A DNA stretch of 64,000 nucleotides from an uncultured Collinsella sp. (lineage in GTDB: Bacteria > Actinomycetota > Coriobacteriia > Coriobacteriales > Coriobacteriaceae), in assembly GCA_959023295.1 (NCBI GenBank), contig CAUFBM010000009.1, positions 30,494 through 94,493 of the forward strand, in the 5' to 3' direction. The notes under the pieces are model-generated. The model was given only the letters and a program-made list of their open reading frames with translations, was not told where the DNA came from and made no database searches. Positions 40,587 through 49,125 of the stretch are shown here, piece after piece. Position numbers and translations under genes: made by a program. The stretch's first letter is position 1. Each line of letters opens with the position of its first letter.

Positions 40587-41246
40587 GTGTCCGCATTTCC
40601 GTTCGACGCCGTTATCTTTGACATGGACGGTGTCATTGTCGATACCGAGTATTACTACCTGGGCGAGACTGCCGCGTTTGCCAAGGAGCTGGGGCTTAAT
40701 CTGACTCAAGAGGAGTTGAATGGGCAGGTCGGTACCTCCCATCAGTTCTTCCTGCATATGCTGGTCGATTGGTTTGAGCGCGCCGGTAAGGGGCATTTCA
40801 CTGGCGAGGAAGCGTTGGCCCGTTGGGACGAGTGGGCGCATAAACGTCCGCGCGACTATCAGGCTTTGATTAACCCAGGCGCCGTGGATACGATTCGAGA
40901 GCTGCCGCGCCGCGGCGTTCGCGTGGCGCTTGCCAGCTCGTCTCCCATGGATAGCATCGAGGAAGTGCTCAACGCATGCGGGCTGTCGGATGCCTTTGAG
41001 TATGTGGTGAGCGGCGAGCAGTTTAAGGAGAGCAAGCCCGAGCCCGACATCTACCTGCATGCATTGGACCTGCTGGGGCTGCCCGCGAATCGCTGCTGCT
41101 GCGTTGAGGATTCGGTGCCCGGCATCACTGCCGGCAAGCGAGCCGGCCTGACGGTCATTGCCAAGCGCGAGGAACGCTTCGGCTTTAGCCAAGATGCCGC
41201 GGACAAGATTATCGACCAGCTGCCGGAGCTGCTCACGCTTTCTTAG
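40587..41246 (+). CDS. HAD-superfamily beta-phosphoglucomutase-like hydrolase
   Basis: The 219-aa protein has a C1 helical cap: motif I AVIFDMDGVIVDTE, motif II ASSSPMDSIEEVL, motif III KESKPEPDIYLHAL, motif IV VEDSVPGITAGKRAG. These fit the PGM/phosphatase branch acting on sugar phosphates. GTG 40587 follows AGGGAGG with 5-base spacing. Confidence 0.87.
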   Translation: MSAFPFDAVIFDMDGVIVDTEYYYLGETAAFAKELGLNLTQEELNGQVGTSHQFFLHMLVDWFERAGKGHFTGEEALARWDEWAHKRPRDYQALINPGAVDTIRELPRRGVRVALASSSPMDSIEEVLNACGLSDAFEYVVSGEQFKESKPEPDIYLHALDLLGLPANRCCCVEDSVPGITAGKRAGLTVIAKREERFGFSQDAADKIIDQLPELLTLS

Positions 41247-41396
41247 GAGCGCGGTAGTTGCGCGTTTTTCGGGTCCGATGAGTAAATACCCGACATTTTG
41301 GTGCGGCAGCAAGCATACTTAATGCTAATGCGGGCTTAAGGGCTTGTTGAATGCCCTTGGGCCCGCTTTAGACTTAATTGTGCTGGGAGAGGGTAT

Positions 41397-42140
41397 ATGC
41401 CACCGACTGAAGGGCTAACTGACGGTAAAGCAGCGATACCGCTGTACCAACAGGTTATCGATATCATTAAAAACGAAATTAACTCCGGTGCCTACAAGGC
41501 GGGCGCGCGGATACCCAATGAATTCGAATTGGCTGAGAGCTATAAAGTTGGCCGCGTTACCGTGCGACGCGCTATTGAGGAGCTCGTCCAGCAGGGCTAT
41601 CTAACGAAGCGGCAGGGGAAAGGCACGTTTGTCAATGCCCCCAAGCTTAAGCGCAAGATTCGCCAGAAGGATGACGTCCAGAGTTTTTCGGACGCATGCC
41701 GCGTTAACGGAATGGAGCCGGGGGCGTGCGTCATTTCGAGAAAGATACTGCCGGCGGATTCCACCGAAGCGCAGTTCTTTGGTGTTCCCGTTGGAACTGA
41801 TTTGATTTGCGTTGAGCGTGTGCGTACTGCCGATGGAGTCCCCGTCATGCTCGAGAACAACATATACGTTTACGAGGACAACGCTTATCTATCAACGGCA
41901 CCTCTATCTAACCAATCCATTTTTGAGTTCGTGCGTAACCGGACGGGCCGTACGCCCGCGTTTACCGACCCGTGCACACTCGAGATCGCGTGCGCGTCGC
42001 CCGAGGTCGCTCGGCTGTTGGCAGTTCCCGTTGGCGAACCCTTGTTTTATATGGAAGCCTTCTTTTTCGACGAGCAGCGGCGGCCGTTTATCATCGGTCG
42101 TCAGCGGATCGTTGGGTCTCGCTACGTTTTTGACATCTAG
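41397..42140 (+). CDS. GntR-family (HutC/FarR subfamily) regulator of the catabolic operon
   Basis: The 247-aa protein has a GntR winged helix (PLYQQVIDIIKNEINSGAYKAGARIPNEFELAESYKVGRVTVRRAIEELVQQGYL, then KRQGKGTFV) and a C-terminal UTRA ligand domain (residues about 90-240; FGVPVGTDLICVERVRTADGVPVMLENNIY). UTRA domains often bind sugar phosphates or amino acids. It is upstream and co-oriented with the YfcC-type transporter operon, like fraR in fructose-asparagine loci. A dyad at 42294 is its best operator candidate. Confidence 0.92.
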   Translation: MPPTEGLTDGKAAIPLYQQVIDIIKNEINSGAYKAGARIPNEFELAESYKVGRVTVRRAIEELVQQGYLTKRQGKGTFVNAPKLKRKIRQKDDVQSFSDACRVNGMEPGACVISRKILPADSTEAQFFGVPVGTDLICVERVRTADGVPVMLENNIYVYEDNAYLSTAPLSNQSIFEFVRNRTGRTPAFTDPCTLEIACASPEVARLLAVPVGEPLFYMEAFFFDEQRRPFIIGRQRIVGSRYVFDI

Positions 42141-42153
42141 GACATTGCGAATT

Positions 42154-42187
42154 GAGACGCCCGGTGGATCATCTCACCGGGCGTCTC
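42154..42187 (+). terminator. Hairpin after the GntR gene
   Basis: 13-bp perfect stem GAGACGCCCGGTG / CACCGGGCGTCTC with an 8-nt loop, 14 bases after the stop codon; the T tract is poor. Confidence 0.7.
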
Positions 42188-42250
42188 CATACCGTTCACG
42201 GCGCAAACGCAACCGTTCAACCGCGTTGCGGCAATCAGTTTGAAATTATC

Positions 42251-42279
42251 TTGATGACGAGAAAAGCTGCTGGTAATCT
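42251..42279 (+). promoter_or_regulatory. Promoter of the catabolic operon
   Basis: -35 TTGATG (42251-42256), 17-bp spacer, -10 TAATCT (42274-42279), about 80 bp before the transporter start codon. Confidence 0.65.
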
Positions 42280-42293
42280 ATGGGACGTCATAG

Positions 42294-42316
42294 AACGTTT
42301 GCATTGTGCAAACGTT
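42294..42316. promoter_or_regulatory. Candidate operator downstream of the catabolic-operon start site
   Basis: AACGTTTGC-ATTGT-GCAAACGTT has perfect 9-bp arms and lies about 8-30 bases after the predicted transcription start. A repressor here (the adjacent GntR/UTRA protein) would block elongation. Confidence 0.6.
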
Positions 42317-42358
42317 GAAGCGAGATGCGATGCAGTCTCGAGTTCTTTGGAGGTATCT

Positions 42359-43822
42359 ATGTCAGATACGAAGGCGAAGAAGACAAACAGACGTTTTAAG
42401 TTCAAATTACCGCATGTCTATACGATCATGTTCTTGCTGATCGTTGTCTTTGCGGTCCTGACTTGGATCGTTCCCTCTGGTCAGTATCAGCGCAAGACGA
42501 TTTCGACAGCGGCGGGCGAGCGTGAAGTCGCCGTTGCTGGAACCTATGAACAGGTCGATAAGAACTACACCGATTCCGAGACCGGCGAGACCATCAATCT
42601 GGGCCAGGATATCTTCGCGGTCCTGCAAGCGCCCACCAAGGGTATCCAAGAGGCTGCCGACGTCGTTGCGTTCGTCTTATTGATTGGCGGATCGTTCGCA
42701 GTCATCACCAAGACCAACGCTTTGAATGCCGGCATGAGCCGTGTGATTAAAAAGCTCAAGAACAAGGACATCCTCATCATTCCCATCACGATGACGTTGC
42801 TGTCCATTTGCGGCACTACGTTTGGTATGTCTGAGGAAGCCCTGCCGTTCTATGCCATCTTCATTCCCATCATGATGGGTATCGGTTATGACTCGATGAC
42901 GGCATTCATCATCTGCTTCCTTGGTCCTAACCTGGGATATTGTGCTTCGACCATCGACCCGTTCAATGTTTTGATCGCCCAAGGCATTATCGGCATCGAG
43001 GGCAATCCTCAGCTGTGGCTGCGCGCCATCTCTTGGGTCATCTTTACCGCCGTTGGCATCGCATGGGCCATGCGCTATGCCATGCGCGTCAAGAAAAACC
43101 CCGAGTCGTCCATTACGTACGAGGACGACAAGCTCAAGCGTGTTGAGTTTTCCGTGACCGATGCCTCCATCGAGGAAGAGTTCACTACCCGTCAGAAGCT
43201 CGTGCTTATCGATTTTGCCTGCGGTATGGGCATTATCGTCTGGGGTCTTGTTACCCAGGGCTGGTACATGAATGAGATTTCCGCCGTGTTCCTTGGTATG
43301 GGCTTGCTTGCCGGTATCCTGGGCGGCCTTGACCAGCAGACGATCGCCGAGGAGTTCGTTAAAGGCATTGCCGACTTTGCGTACGCCGCCATCGTTATCG
43401 GTATCGCTCGCGGCATTCTGGTCATCGCCGAGGGCGGCATGATCATCGACACCATCCTCCAGGCGCTCGCTACCGCGCTTGCCGGTGCGCCCGCCGCCGT
43501 CTACACCACGTTTATGTATATCGTCCTTGGCCTGCTCTCTTTGCTGGTTCCCTCGAGCTCTGGACTTGCGGCGCTCACCATGCCCGTCATGGGTCCGCTG
43601 ACCGAGCTTATGGGCCTCAATCCCGAAGCCGCTGTTACCGCGCTCCAGTTTGCTAATCAGACCATTAACACCATCAGTCCCGTGGCGGGCATGACGGTTG
43701 CCGGCCTTGCCGTGGCAAAGATCTCGTTTGGCCAATGGTGGAAGACCATTTGGAAGTTCTTCATTTTCATGGTCGTCTTTGGCCTGATCGTAACGGCAAT
43801 TTCTGGCATGCTTCCGGTGTAG
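42359..43822 (+). CDS. YfcC-family (C4-dicarboxylate/amino-acid carrier superfamily) transporter
   Basis: The 487-aa polytopic membrane protein has about 11-12 helices, an extracytoplasmic loop after helix 1 (PSGQYQRKTISTA...) and the re-entrant-type segments GMSEEALPFYAIFIPIMMGIGYD and LLSLLVPSSSGLAALTMPVMGPL that mark YfcC/DcuC-type ion-coupled carriers. GGAGG precedes ATG 42359. As first gene of the operon it should import the substrate. Salmonella FraA, the fructose-asparagine importer, is also a Dcu-type carrier, which parallels this layout. Confidence 0.88.
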   Translation: MSDTKAKKTNRRFKFKLPHVYTIMFLLIVVFAVLTWIVPSGQYQRKTISTAAGEREVAVAGTYEQVDKNYTDSETGETINLGQDIFAVLQAPTKGIQEAADVVAFVLLIGGSFAVITKTNALNAGMSRVIKKLKNKDILIIPITMTLLSICGTTFGMSEEALPFYAIFIPIMMGIGYDSMTAFIICFLGPNLGYCASTIDPFNVLIAQGIIGIEGNPQLWLRAISWVIFTAVGIAWAMRYAMRVKKNPESSITYEDDKLKRVEFSVTDASIEEEFTTRQKLVLIDFACGMGIIVWGLVTQGWYMNEISAVFLGMGLLAGILGGLDQQTIAEEFVKGIADFAYAAIVIGIARGILVIAEGGMIIDTILQALATALAGAPAAVYTTFMYIVLGLLSLLVPSSSGLAALTMPVMGPLTELMGLNPEAAVTALQFANQTINTISPVAGMTVAGLAVAKISFGQWWKTIWKFFIFMVVFGLIVTAISGMLPV

Positions 43823-43831
43823 GTGGTTGTG

Positions 43832-45415
43832 ATGTCTGATCGTTTGACGGTCCTGACGTCTAAGAGCGTCTTTACCGGTACGGGGGACCTGCCGTTTGAA
43901 GGTTTCGTAGCGGTCCGTGGCAATCGAATTGAGGCTGTTGGCACCAAGTGCGAGGTAGCTTCGTATTTGACCCAAGCGGACGAGGTAGTTGACCTGGGCG
44001 ACCGCACCGTCATGCCCGGCCTGATCGATGTGCATACCTTCTATACGGGCTGGGCACTGCGGACGTTGGGGTCTGATCTGTCCGGCGTCGCCGATGCCAA
44101 AGAGGCCGTGTCGCTCTTGCGTGCATGGAAAGATGATCATCCGGATTGCGCGGCGGCTTTTGGCCACAACCTGCCCGAAACGTTGGCATCGGATGCCGAG
44201 AACGCAAATACGGCAGCTGTGTTTGACGATTTTTTTGGTGATATCCCTGTCGTCTGCTTTACACCGGGCGCGGAGACCTGCGTTCTCAATGCTGCCGCCA
44301 GTGCGCGATACGGTTTTACACCGCAGGCGTGCTATGCCGAGAAGATCTGGCGCATGATGAGCGATTTCCTCGCGTTGCCCGAGGTGCGCGCGGGGTATTC
44401 GGACTACATGAGCATGCTTAACGAGCGCGGCGTTACCGCCATCAAGGAGATGGCGTTTGATGACTACTACGGCTTTGCCGACGAAATGGCTCGCCGTGAG
44501 GAATCTGGCGAGCTGACGGTTCGCGTCTCTATGATGTCGCAGCCGGTGGGCGCTGGTGCAAATCTGGCATATGCTCGCGAGGCACGAGAGCGCTTCCGGG
44601 GACCGTTCGTTCGTTTTTCTGGCTTCAACCGTATGACCGATCGCGGCGTATGGGCGGGGCTTGCCGAGATGATTGACCCCTATGAGGATACGGCCGATGC
44701 GGGCGCTGCCGGCAAGACGGTCGTCGAGGAGCCAGAGTGGGATCTGATTGAAAGCGAGCTGCGTGCAATTGATGCTGACGGCTTCCGATATTCCTTGCAT
44801 TGCCAGGGCGATGGCGCCGTTCGTCGCACCGTGGCGCTCTATGCCTCGCTGCCTCGAGACGAGCATGGACGGATGCTTCGCCGCCATGCGATTACCGATC
44901 TCGAGAACTCTGACCCGACCGATCTTGTCGAGTTTGGCAAGTTAGGTGGAATTTGCGAGGTCTATCCGCAGATTCTGACGCTGGACCGGCGCGAGGATTG
45001 CCTGTCGATGATGCGTCGACAAATTGGCGAGACGCGACTTTTGCACAGCTGGAATCGCCGCGGCATGGAAGATTCCGGATGCACAGTGTGCTGTGGCACT
45101 GATTTGCCGCTGTTGATTCCGAGCTTGGGCGAGTCAATCTACAGCGCGTGCGGCGGGTTCTTCGCCGACGGACTTCCCGTGAATGAGGCCAACGTGCTGA
45201 CGCTTGTCGAGCTTTTGCGCGCTTGGACTGCCGGGGGCGCGTACGACCTGATGCGCGAAGACGAGCTGGGTACGCTTGAGGTTGGCAAGCTTGCCGATAT
45301 CTGCGTACTCGATCGGGATGTGTTCGACCTCGATTATCGCGACGCACGCGATCTTGCGGTTGATATGACGATGTCGGACGGACGAATCGTGTTCGATCGA
45401 AATAAGGAGGCATAA
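43832..45415 (+). CDS. Amidohydrolase-superfamily protein (YtcJ-like) with an altered metal site
   Basis: The 527-aa protein follows the amidohydrolase-3 pattern: N-terminal beta-sandwich (SKSVFTGTGDLPFEGFVAVRGNRIEAVG), MPGLIDVHTFYTG, LHCQGDGAVRR, RHAITDLEN, CCGTDLPLLIPS, and a C-terminal sandwich (GTLEVGKLADICVLDRDVFDLD). The first HxH metal motif is reduced to H-T-F, so only part of the binuclear site remains. Family members cleave amide bonds of N-acylated or cyclic compounds. AGGTGG lies 5 bases upstream of ATG 43832; only 9 bases separate it from the transporter gene. Confidence 0.82.
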   Translation: MSDRLTVLTSKSVFTGTGDLPFEGFVAVRGNRIEAVGTKCEVASYLTQADEVVDLGDRTVMPGLIDVHTFYTGWALRTLGSDLSGVADAKEAVSLLRAWKDDHPDCAAAFGHNLPETLASDAENANTAAVFDDFFGDIPVVCFTPGAETCVLNAAASARYGFTPQACYAEKIWRMMSDFLALPEVRAGYSDYMSMLNERGVTAIKEMAFDDYYGFADEMARREESGELTVRVSMMSQPVGAGANLAYAREARERFRGPFVRFSGFNRMTDRGVWAGLAEMIDPYEDTADAGAAGKTVVEEPEWDLIESELRAIDADGFRYSLHCQGDGAVRRTVALYASLPRDEHGRMLRRHAITDLENSDPTDLVEFGKLGGICEVYPQILTLDRREDCLSMMRRQIGETRLLHSWNRRGMEDSGCTVCCGTDLPLLIPSLGESIYSACGGFFADGLPVNEANVLTLVELLRAWTAGGAYDLMREDELGTLEVGKLADICVLDRDVFDLDYRDARDLAVDMTMSDGRIVFDRNKEA

Positions 45416-45416
45416 G

Positions 45417-46268
45417 ATGCCTGAATCCAAACCGACGCTGCGCCGCGAACAGATTGCAGGCATGAATATCCACTACATCATGTGGTCGCTCGATTACTTC
45501 CTTGATGTGCAGCAGCGCTTGGGCTTTGAGTCCATTGAGCTGTGGTGCGCGGAGCCGCATGTGACGCTCGATCACACGGGCTACTTTGAGGCTGAGGTCC
45601 TGGCGAAAAAGGCTGCAGACCGTGGGCTTAGGTATCGTACTCTGTGCCCCGAGAATGTTGTCTATCCTTGGCAGTACTGCGCACGCAAGCCGCTGCATGA
45701 ACAGCGCAGCCTGGCGTACTTTAAGCACGGCATTGAGCTTGCCGAGGTACTTGGGTGCGACCGTATGTCCATCAACTCGGGCTGGGGCGACTGGGACGAG
45801 GACCGCGAGGAAGCCTGGAAGCGCAGCCGCGAGCACTTGTCCATTCTGGCGGAGTATGCCGGGGAGCACGGTCTGGTGCTTACGATGGAAAGCCTGCGTC
45901 CCGAGGAGAGCAACCTTGTGACGACGGTTTCCGATGCGAAGCGCATGATTGACGAGGTCGCGAGCCCGTACTTACAGCCCATGGTTGATACAACTGCGAT
46001 GGGCGTTGCGGGCGAGACGCTCGAGGACTGGTTTGCCGCCTTTGGTGATGGGGCAATTCACGAGATGCACTTTATCGACGGTGACCCGTATGGCCATCTG
46101 GTGTGGGGCGATGGCAAGCACGATATGGACGCCTTCGTCGCCGCACTCAACGCCCATGGTTTTGACGGCATGCTGGGCCAGGAAATCACGGACGGTCGTT
46201 ACTACGATGACCCGGCCGCGGCAGATGCCAAGAACATGGCCGCATTCGAGAAATATCTGATTGACTAA
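45417..46268 (+). CDS. Sugar-phosphate isomerase/epimerase-like TIM barrel (FrlC-like)
   Basis: The 283-aa protein belongs to the xylose-isomerase-like barrel family: LGFESIELWCAEPHVTLD, LCPENVVYPWQYCARKP, MSINSGWGDWDED, LTMESLRPEESNLV (metal Glu), PMVDTTAMGVAG (metal Asp), MHFIDGDPYGHLVWGDG and GQEITDGRY (second Glu). In the frl operon FrlC is an epimerase of this fold that turns psicoselysine into fructoselysine. The start overlaps the amidohydrolase end almost exactly (1 base gap) with AAGGAGG upstream. Confidence 0.82.
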   Translation: MPESKPTLRREQIAGMNIHYIMWSLDYFLDVQQRLGFESIELWCAEPHVTLDHTGYFEAEVLAKKAADRGLRYRTLCPENVVYPWQYCARKPLHEQRSLAYFKHGIELAEVLGCDRMSINSGWGDWDEDREEAWKRSREHLSILAEYAGEHGLVLTMESLRPEESNLVTTVSDAKRMIDEVASPYLQPMVDTTAMGVAGETLEDWFAAFGDGAIHEMHFIDGDPYGHLVWGDGKHDMDAFVAALNAHGFDGMLGQEITDGRYYDDPAAADAKNMAAFEKYLID

Positions 46269-46330
46269 AACAACTATCGGCTACGCAACCAACGTCATTG
46301 ATTGCGGGTCAAATAAGAAAGGAACTGGAT

Positions 46331-47299
46331 ATGAACGCACACGATCTGATCAAAGAGGCAATTGCCGAGAAGGGCAAGTTCGACAGCGTCTACTGGATTG
46401 CTTGCGGTGGCTCCATGATCGATTTGATCCCGGCTCATGAGCTTCTGCAGCGCGAGGCAACCACCTTCACTTCGTATATCTATACCGCACGTGAATTCGA
46501 CATTATGCGTCCGCGTCGTCTGGGCGAGAAGTCCCTGGTCATCGCTTGCAGCCACAGTGGCAATACCCCGGAGGTCGTCGAGGGCTGCGAGATTGCCCTT
46601 GCCGCCGGCGCTACGGTGATCGCCCAGACCGACAACGCTGGATCCAAGATCGACTCCGGCAAGTGGACCACGTGGGTCTACCCATGGGGCGAGGGTGTGC
46701 CGCAGGCCGAGGTCCCCGCTGGCATTTCGCTGTCGCTTGCGGCAGAGCTGCTCGATCAGCAGGAGGGCTACGCCGATCTTGCCGATATGTATGCCGGTAT
46801 CGCCGAGATGGATAAGATTCTTCCCCCGGCACGCGAGAAGGTAAATGCCGAGCTGGGCGATCGCTTTGCCAAGCTTTGCCAGGAGCACGAGTTCTTCTAT
46901 ATTCTGGGCAGCGGTCCCAACTTTAGCCAGACCTACGGTTTCGCTATCTGCTCTCTTATGGAGATGCAGTGGCAGCACTGCAGCTACATTCACTCTGCCG
47001 AGTACTTCCATGGCCCCTTCGAGGCTACTCAGGATGGCGTTTTTTACTTCCTGCAGATGGGCTCCAGCGAGTGCCGTGCTATGGACGAGCGCGCCCTGGC
47101 GTTCCTTAAGACGCATACCGATACGCTGATGGTGCTCGATGCCAAGGAGTACGGTATGGAAGCCGTGCCGGCGAGCGTCCGTGCTTATCTGGACCCGGTG
47201 CTGTTCTACGCCATGAACTGCGAGCTGCGTGCCGCACGCGGCAAGGTGTTTGATCACGATCCCGATTTCCGTCGCTACATGGGCGTCGTCGAGTACTAG
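46331..47299 (+). CDS. SIS-domain fructosamine-6-phosphate deglycase-like protein (FrlB/FraB-like)
   Basis: The 322-aa protein has two SIS domains: VYWIACGGSMIDLIPAHELL and IACSHSGNTPEVVEGCEIA in the first, FYILGSGPNFSQTYGFAICSLMEMQW in the second, and EYFHGPFEATQDG, the deglycase active-site segment. The end RRYMGVVEY resembles FrlB. FrlB and FraB split 6-phospho-fructosyl amino acids into glucose 6-phosphate and the free amino acid. Start 46331 follows AAAGGAACTGG. It precedes two FrlD-like kinases, consistent with phosphorylation followed by deglycation. Confidence 0.85.
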   Translation: MNAHDLIKEAIAEKGKFDSVYWIACGGSMIDLIPAHELLQREATTFTSYIYTAREFDIMRPRRLGEKSLVIACSHSGNTPEVVEGCEIALAAGATVIAQTDNAGSKIDSGKWTTWVYPWGEGVPQAEVPAGISLSLAAELLDQQEGYADLADMYAGIAEMDKILPPAREKVNAELGDRFAKLCQEHEFFYILGSGPNFSQTYGFAICSLMEMQWQHCSYIHSAEYFHGPFEATQDGVFYFLQMGSSECRAMDERALAFLKTHTDTLMVLDAKEYGMEAVPASVRAYLDPVLFYAMNCELRAARGKVFDHDPDFRRYMGVVEY

Positions 47300-47312
47300 A
47301 AGGATAAATACC

Positions 47313-48176
47313 ATGGCATTTAACGTTAACGCGCTCGGATTTGGCGACAACGTCGTCGATCGCTACGAGCATATCCACACCATGTATCCTGGCGGCAACG
47401 CGGTGAACTTCGCCGTTTATGCCAAGAAATGCGGTGCCGCACGCTCCGCATACATGGGCATTTTTGGCAATGACGCCGCTGCCGAGCATGTCATTGCAAG
47501 CCTCGAGGATGAGGGTATCGAGCTTGACAAGTGTGAGCAGATGATTGGCGAGAACGGAGCGGCTCGCGTGACCGTCGTTGACGGTGACCGTGTCTTCCTT
47601 GGCTCCAACGAGGGCGGTATCCGTGGCGATGCGCGCTATGTCCTCGATCGCTTTGACCTTTCGTACATGAAGCAGTTCGATGTGGTTCATTCGGGCAACT
47701 ATTGCTTTACCGAGCGCGAGCTGCCCAAGCTGAAGGCTGCGGGCGTCACGGTCTCTTTTGACTTTTCGGACGACTCCACCGACGAGTACTACGAGCAGAT
47801 TGCACCCTACGTCGATTTTGCCTTCTTTAGTGCGGCGGATGCCGCGAGTGAGGACGAGATTCGCGAGCGTCTGGCATGGGTGAAGGGCCTGGGTCCGCGT
47901 TTTGTGTCGGCTACGGCGGGTGCCGAGGGCTGCATTGCTTACGACGGCGAGCGTTATTACCGCCAGCTGGCTAAACCGGTAACGGACATGAAGGACACCA
48001 TGGGAGCGGGCGACTCGTTCCTCACTTCGTTTTTGATGTGCTATCTCGATTCCGCCAAGCGTGGTGAGGATGGCGCCGAGGCCATCGAGCGCGCGCTCGA
48101 CTTTGCTGCCGGGTTTGCCTCGACCGTGTGCGGCATGGAAGGTTCTTGGGGCCACGGAGCACCAATCGTCGAATAG
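47313..48176 (+). CDS. PfkB-family kinase, fructoselysine-6-kinase-like (FrlD-like), copy 1
   Basis: The 287-aa kinase has the substrate motif YPGGNAVNFAVYAKKCG near the N-terminus, FGNDAAAEHVIASLEDEGI, VSFDFSDDSTDEYYEQIAPYVDFAFFSA (very like FrlD) and the ATP/anion-hole motif DTMGAGDSFLTSFL with the catalytic Asp. It would phosphorylate a fructosyl-amine at C6 for the preceding deglycase. Spacing is 13 bases after the deglycase gene, with AGAAGGA upstream. Confidence 0.85.
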   Translation: MAFNVNALGFGDNVVDRYEHIHTMYPGGNAVNFAVYAKKCGAARSAYMGIFGNDAAAEHVIASLEDEGIELDKCEQMIGENGAARVTVVDGDRVFLGSNEGGIRGDARYVLDRFDLSYMKQFDVVHSGNYCFTERELPKLKAAGVTVSFDFSDDSTDEYYEQIAPYVDFAFFSAADAASEDEIRERLAWVKGLGPRFVSATAGAEGCIAYDGERYYRQLAKPVTDMKDTMGAGDSFLTSFLMCYLDSAKRGEDGAEAIERALDFAAGFASTVCGMEGSWGHGAPIVE

Positions 48177-48246
48177 CTTAAGAAAGCGTACGGCGGTCTG
48201 GCTATGAGGCTTTGGACAGCCGATGCAAAACAATAAGCGAAACGCG

Positions 48247-48280
48247 AAAAGGGGGCTCGCCATGTGGTGGGTCCCCTTTT
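48247..48280 (+). terminator. Intra-operon hairpin between the two kinases
   Basis: AAAAGGGG / CCCCTTTT arms with an internal GGCTCGCC/GGTGGGT pairing, 18 bases before the second kinase. It could attenuate the downstream half or protect the upstream message. Confidence 0.55.
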
Positions 48281-48297
48281 GAACATTGGAGAAGACC

Positions 48298-49098
48298 ATG
48301 GGTATTAAAGCGTGCGCAGCTGGTTTTTGCTGTGCGGACGTCTATCAAAACATCGGCGTGTTCTATCCGACTGGTAATGGCATTGACTGGGGTATCCATC
48401 TTGCACGAATGGGCGTTTCGGTATCCGCCGTGTCGGTTGTCGGCAAGGACGAGTACGGAGACAAGATGAGGGAGGCGCTGGCCGCTGAGGGGTTCGATAT
48501 CTCACATCTGCGGGTGGAGGATGGCGACACCTCGGTGATGCTCATGGCGTTGAAAGACGGCGTCGATCGCGTACATCTCGAGGCAATCGATGGCGTAATG
48601 GAGGCATATCGACCGAATGAAGATGACCGGGCGTTTATCCTAGAACATGACATCATTCACACCGACCTGTTTGGCAATTGTTTGGACCTCCTGCCCGAAT
48701 GGCATGATGCGGGCAAGACGGTGGTTATGGACTTCTCGGTGTTCAGCCAGGATCCCGAATATGCCTGCGAGAACCATTTTCCCTACGTTGACTATGCGTT
48801 CATGTCGTTTGAAGAGGACACTCCGGAGCTGCGTGATTGGGTACGTCACGTACAGGAGCTGGGACCGCGGGTGGCAGTTGCCACGCTTGGTGAGAAGGGA
48901 AGCATTGCCTATGACGGTGAGCGCTTCTATGAGTGCGGGATCGTGCCGGCGGAGAAGGTCGTTAACACCGTGGGTGCCGGCGACTCGTATATTGCCGGGT
49001 TTACCAAGGGCGTGATCGATGGCCTTGATATTCCGGCGTGTATGAAGGCGGGCGCTGAACTGTCGTCCCGAGTGATTGGTTCGTTTGAGCCGTACTAG
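48298..49098 (+). CDS. PfkB-family kinase (FrlD-like), copy 2
   Basis: The 266-aa protein is a diverged paralogue of the preceding kinase: FCCADVYQNIGVFYPTGNGIDWGIHLARMGVSVSAVSVVGKDEYGDKM, VVMDFSVFSQDPEYACENHFPYVDYAFMS, TLGEKGSIAYDGERFYECG and NTVGAGDSYIAGF. The sugar-binding GGN is changed to TGNGID, suggesting a different substrate. It opens the second half of the operon after a hairpin, followed by a metal-dependent hydrolase. Confidence 0.82.
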   Translation: MGIKACAAGFCCADVYQNIGVFYPTGNGIDWGIHLARMGVSVSAVSVVGKDEYGDKMREALAAEGFDISHLRVEDGDTSVMLMALKDGVDRVHLEAIDGVMEAYRPNEDDRAFILEHDIIHTDLFGNCLDLLPEWHDAGKTVVMDFSVFSQDPEYACENHFPYVDYAFMSFEEDTPELRDWVRHVQELGPRVAVATLGEKGSIAYDGERFYECGIVPAEKVVNTVGAGDSYIAGFTKGVIDGLDIPACMKAGAELSSRVIGSFEPY

Positions 49099-49125
49099 GG
49101 CCAAATGCCTGGAAAGGAGTACGAA

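Noticed and set aside
42677..44887. 736-codon minus-strand frame opposite the transporter and amidohydrolase genes
   Set aside because: It spans two genes of the plus-strand operon, has Arg/His-rich composition typical of antisense frames, and shows no motif.
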